From: an uncultured Erysipelotrichales bacterium | GTDB taxonomy: Bacteria; Bacillota_I; Bacilli_A; Erysipelotrichales; Coprobacillaceae | Reading direction: 5' to 3' | Assembly (NCBI GenBank): GCA_910579135.1 | Contig: CAJTTM010000018.1 | Location: 1-52,573, forward strand | Length of the DNA stretch: 52,573 nt | Made by a program: the position numbers and the translations under genes | The notes under the pieces: generated by a model | Database searches by the model: none | What the model saw: the letters and a program-made list of their open reading frames with translations, nothing else | Told to the model about the DNA's origin: nothing | Shown here: in pieces, positions 52,264-52,573 of the stretch | Numbering within the stretch: position 1 is the first letter of the stretch | How the letters are laid out: each line of letters opens with the position of its first letter

Positions 52264-52573
52264 CTATACCGATTCGGATTCTTCCCCCGATACCATAGAA
52301 AGAAGATTTGCAAGCCTTACGGTGGCTGTTTCGGGATTTTTGGAATAGAGCCTCACAATATCGCCCATATCGTTAAACATATTTACGGTGTGGGTGATTT
52401 CCCTGAGAAACATAATCTCGTTATATTCCTTATTCGATTCAAACCCCATTGTCTGAGCGAGTGTGGCATTTTCCGCATTGTCCTTGAAATTCTTGCAGGC
52501 AAACTGAAAAGAATCCACGAACAATTCATATTCCTTCAACATCAGCAGCAGTAAATCTTTGGAAAAATCCGCC
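52264..52573 (-). CDS. Hypothetical protein of the GC-rich element (partial)
   Basis: The 3' part of a gene that runs off the window. The visible 102 residues (ADFSKDLLLLMLKEYELF...VRLANLLSMVSGEESESV) are mostly helical and contain no motif I recognise. An internal ATG at 52542 lacks a ribosome site, so the start is probably just outside, possibly one codon away. It lies upstream of int on the same strand, where such elements often carry small regulatory or excision genes, but there is no evidence for that role. Confidence 0.6.
   Translation of the reverse strand, partial: ADFSKDLLLLMLKEYELFVDSFQFACKNFKDNAENATLAQTMGFESNKEYNEIMFLREITHTVNMFNDMGDIVRLYSKNPETATVRLANLLSMVSGEESESV

Larger units (their letters stand above)
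50760..52573 (-). mobile_element. End of a GC-rich integrative element (Tn916/Tn1549-like)
   Basis: From about 50,760 on, base composition shifts from AT-dominated to roughly balanced by eye, with codons such as CGG and CTG that are rare in the rest of the window. The segment holds a tyrosine integrase and part of another gene, and continues beyond the window. Its left boundary lies just after the 37-residue frame. No direct repeat of the ssrA end was found at this boundary, so the element need not use ssrA itself. Confidence 0.75.

Noticed and set aside
1..52573. CRISPR array or tRNA/rRNA genes
   Set aside because: No regularly spaced repeats were seen, and no tRNA cloverleaf other than the tRNA-like part of ssrA was recognised.

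Overview
This is a low-GC, AT-rich Firmicutes chromosome window centred on the replication origin. The gene order, the serS T-box leader, the Gram-positive small SRP RNA and the sporulation genes (spoIID, a spoIIQ-like gene, ricT, jag/spoIIIJ-type yidC) fit a spore-forming Erysipelotrichia-type gut bacterium (Coprobacillaceae / Thomasclavelia-like). That placement is inference from gene order and composition; no 16S gene is present. The last ~1.8 kb is visibly richer in G+C and is foreign.

Layout. (1) 1-2140, minus strand: rpmH-rnpA-yidC-jag, running leftward from oriC. (2) 2188-3972: a bipartite origin with DnaA boxes on both sides of dnaA. (3) 2494-10920, plus strand: dnaA, dnaN, yaaA (S4), recF, gyrB, gyrA. 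(4) 11032-13354: a DAACS transporter, then a scar of a truncated IS3-type transposase fused to a decayed AAA-ATPase-like/PD-(D/E)XK gene. (5) 13379-17226: T-box-controlled serS, an FAD oxidoreductase and a NagB-like sugar-phosphate protein. (6) 17371-22514: a split Rpn-type nuclease gene, then an operon of LytTR regulator, DUF3021 membrane protein, ABC ATPase and two ABC-2 permeases. (7) 22576-30800: SRP RNA, tadA, a DMT transporter, dnaX-ybaB-recR and tmk-holB-ricT-trmN6-rsmI. This resembles the Bacillus dnaX-to-rsmI region but lacks yaaQ, yaaR, yabA and yazA. Two perfect parS sites lie here, one inside holB and one after rsmI. (8) 30815-35248: cell-wall and metabolic genes (PcsB/CwlO-like NlpC/P60 protein, 2-hydroxyacid dehydrogenase, GH25 lysozyme, degenerate ferritin-like protein, GNAT). 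(9) 35320-38694: DUF1146 (ywzB), an orphan PTS IIB, spoIID, spoIIQ-like, mbl/mreB. (10) 38746-43690: a PadR/DUF2812 pair, an MFS transporter, a HAD phosphatase and mupG. (11) 43975-49052: a TagO/MraY-type transferase with an extra extracytoplasmic domain, secG, rnr, smpB and ssrA (tmRNA). (12) 49053-52573: integrations at the 3' end of ssrA, holding a decayed serine recombinase and then the GC-rich end of an integrative element with a frameshifted Tn916-type tyrosine integrase.

Together the core genes cover replication initiation, DNA topology and clamp loading, translation quality control and ribosome rescue, cell-wall synthesis and turnover, and engulfment-stage sporulation. The accessory material lies at 12.4-13.4 kb, 17.4-18.3 kb and beyond 49 kb. 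The points most worth a second look are the tmRNA tag frame, the layered ssrA insertions, the two parS sites, the hairpin between SD and start of mupG, the terminator-like hairpin covering the SD of the FAD oxidoreductase gene, and the LytTR/DUF3021/ABC operon.
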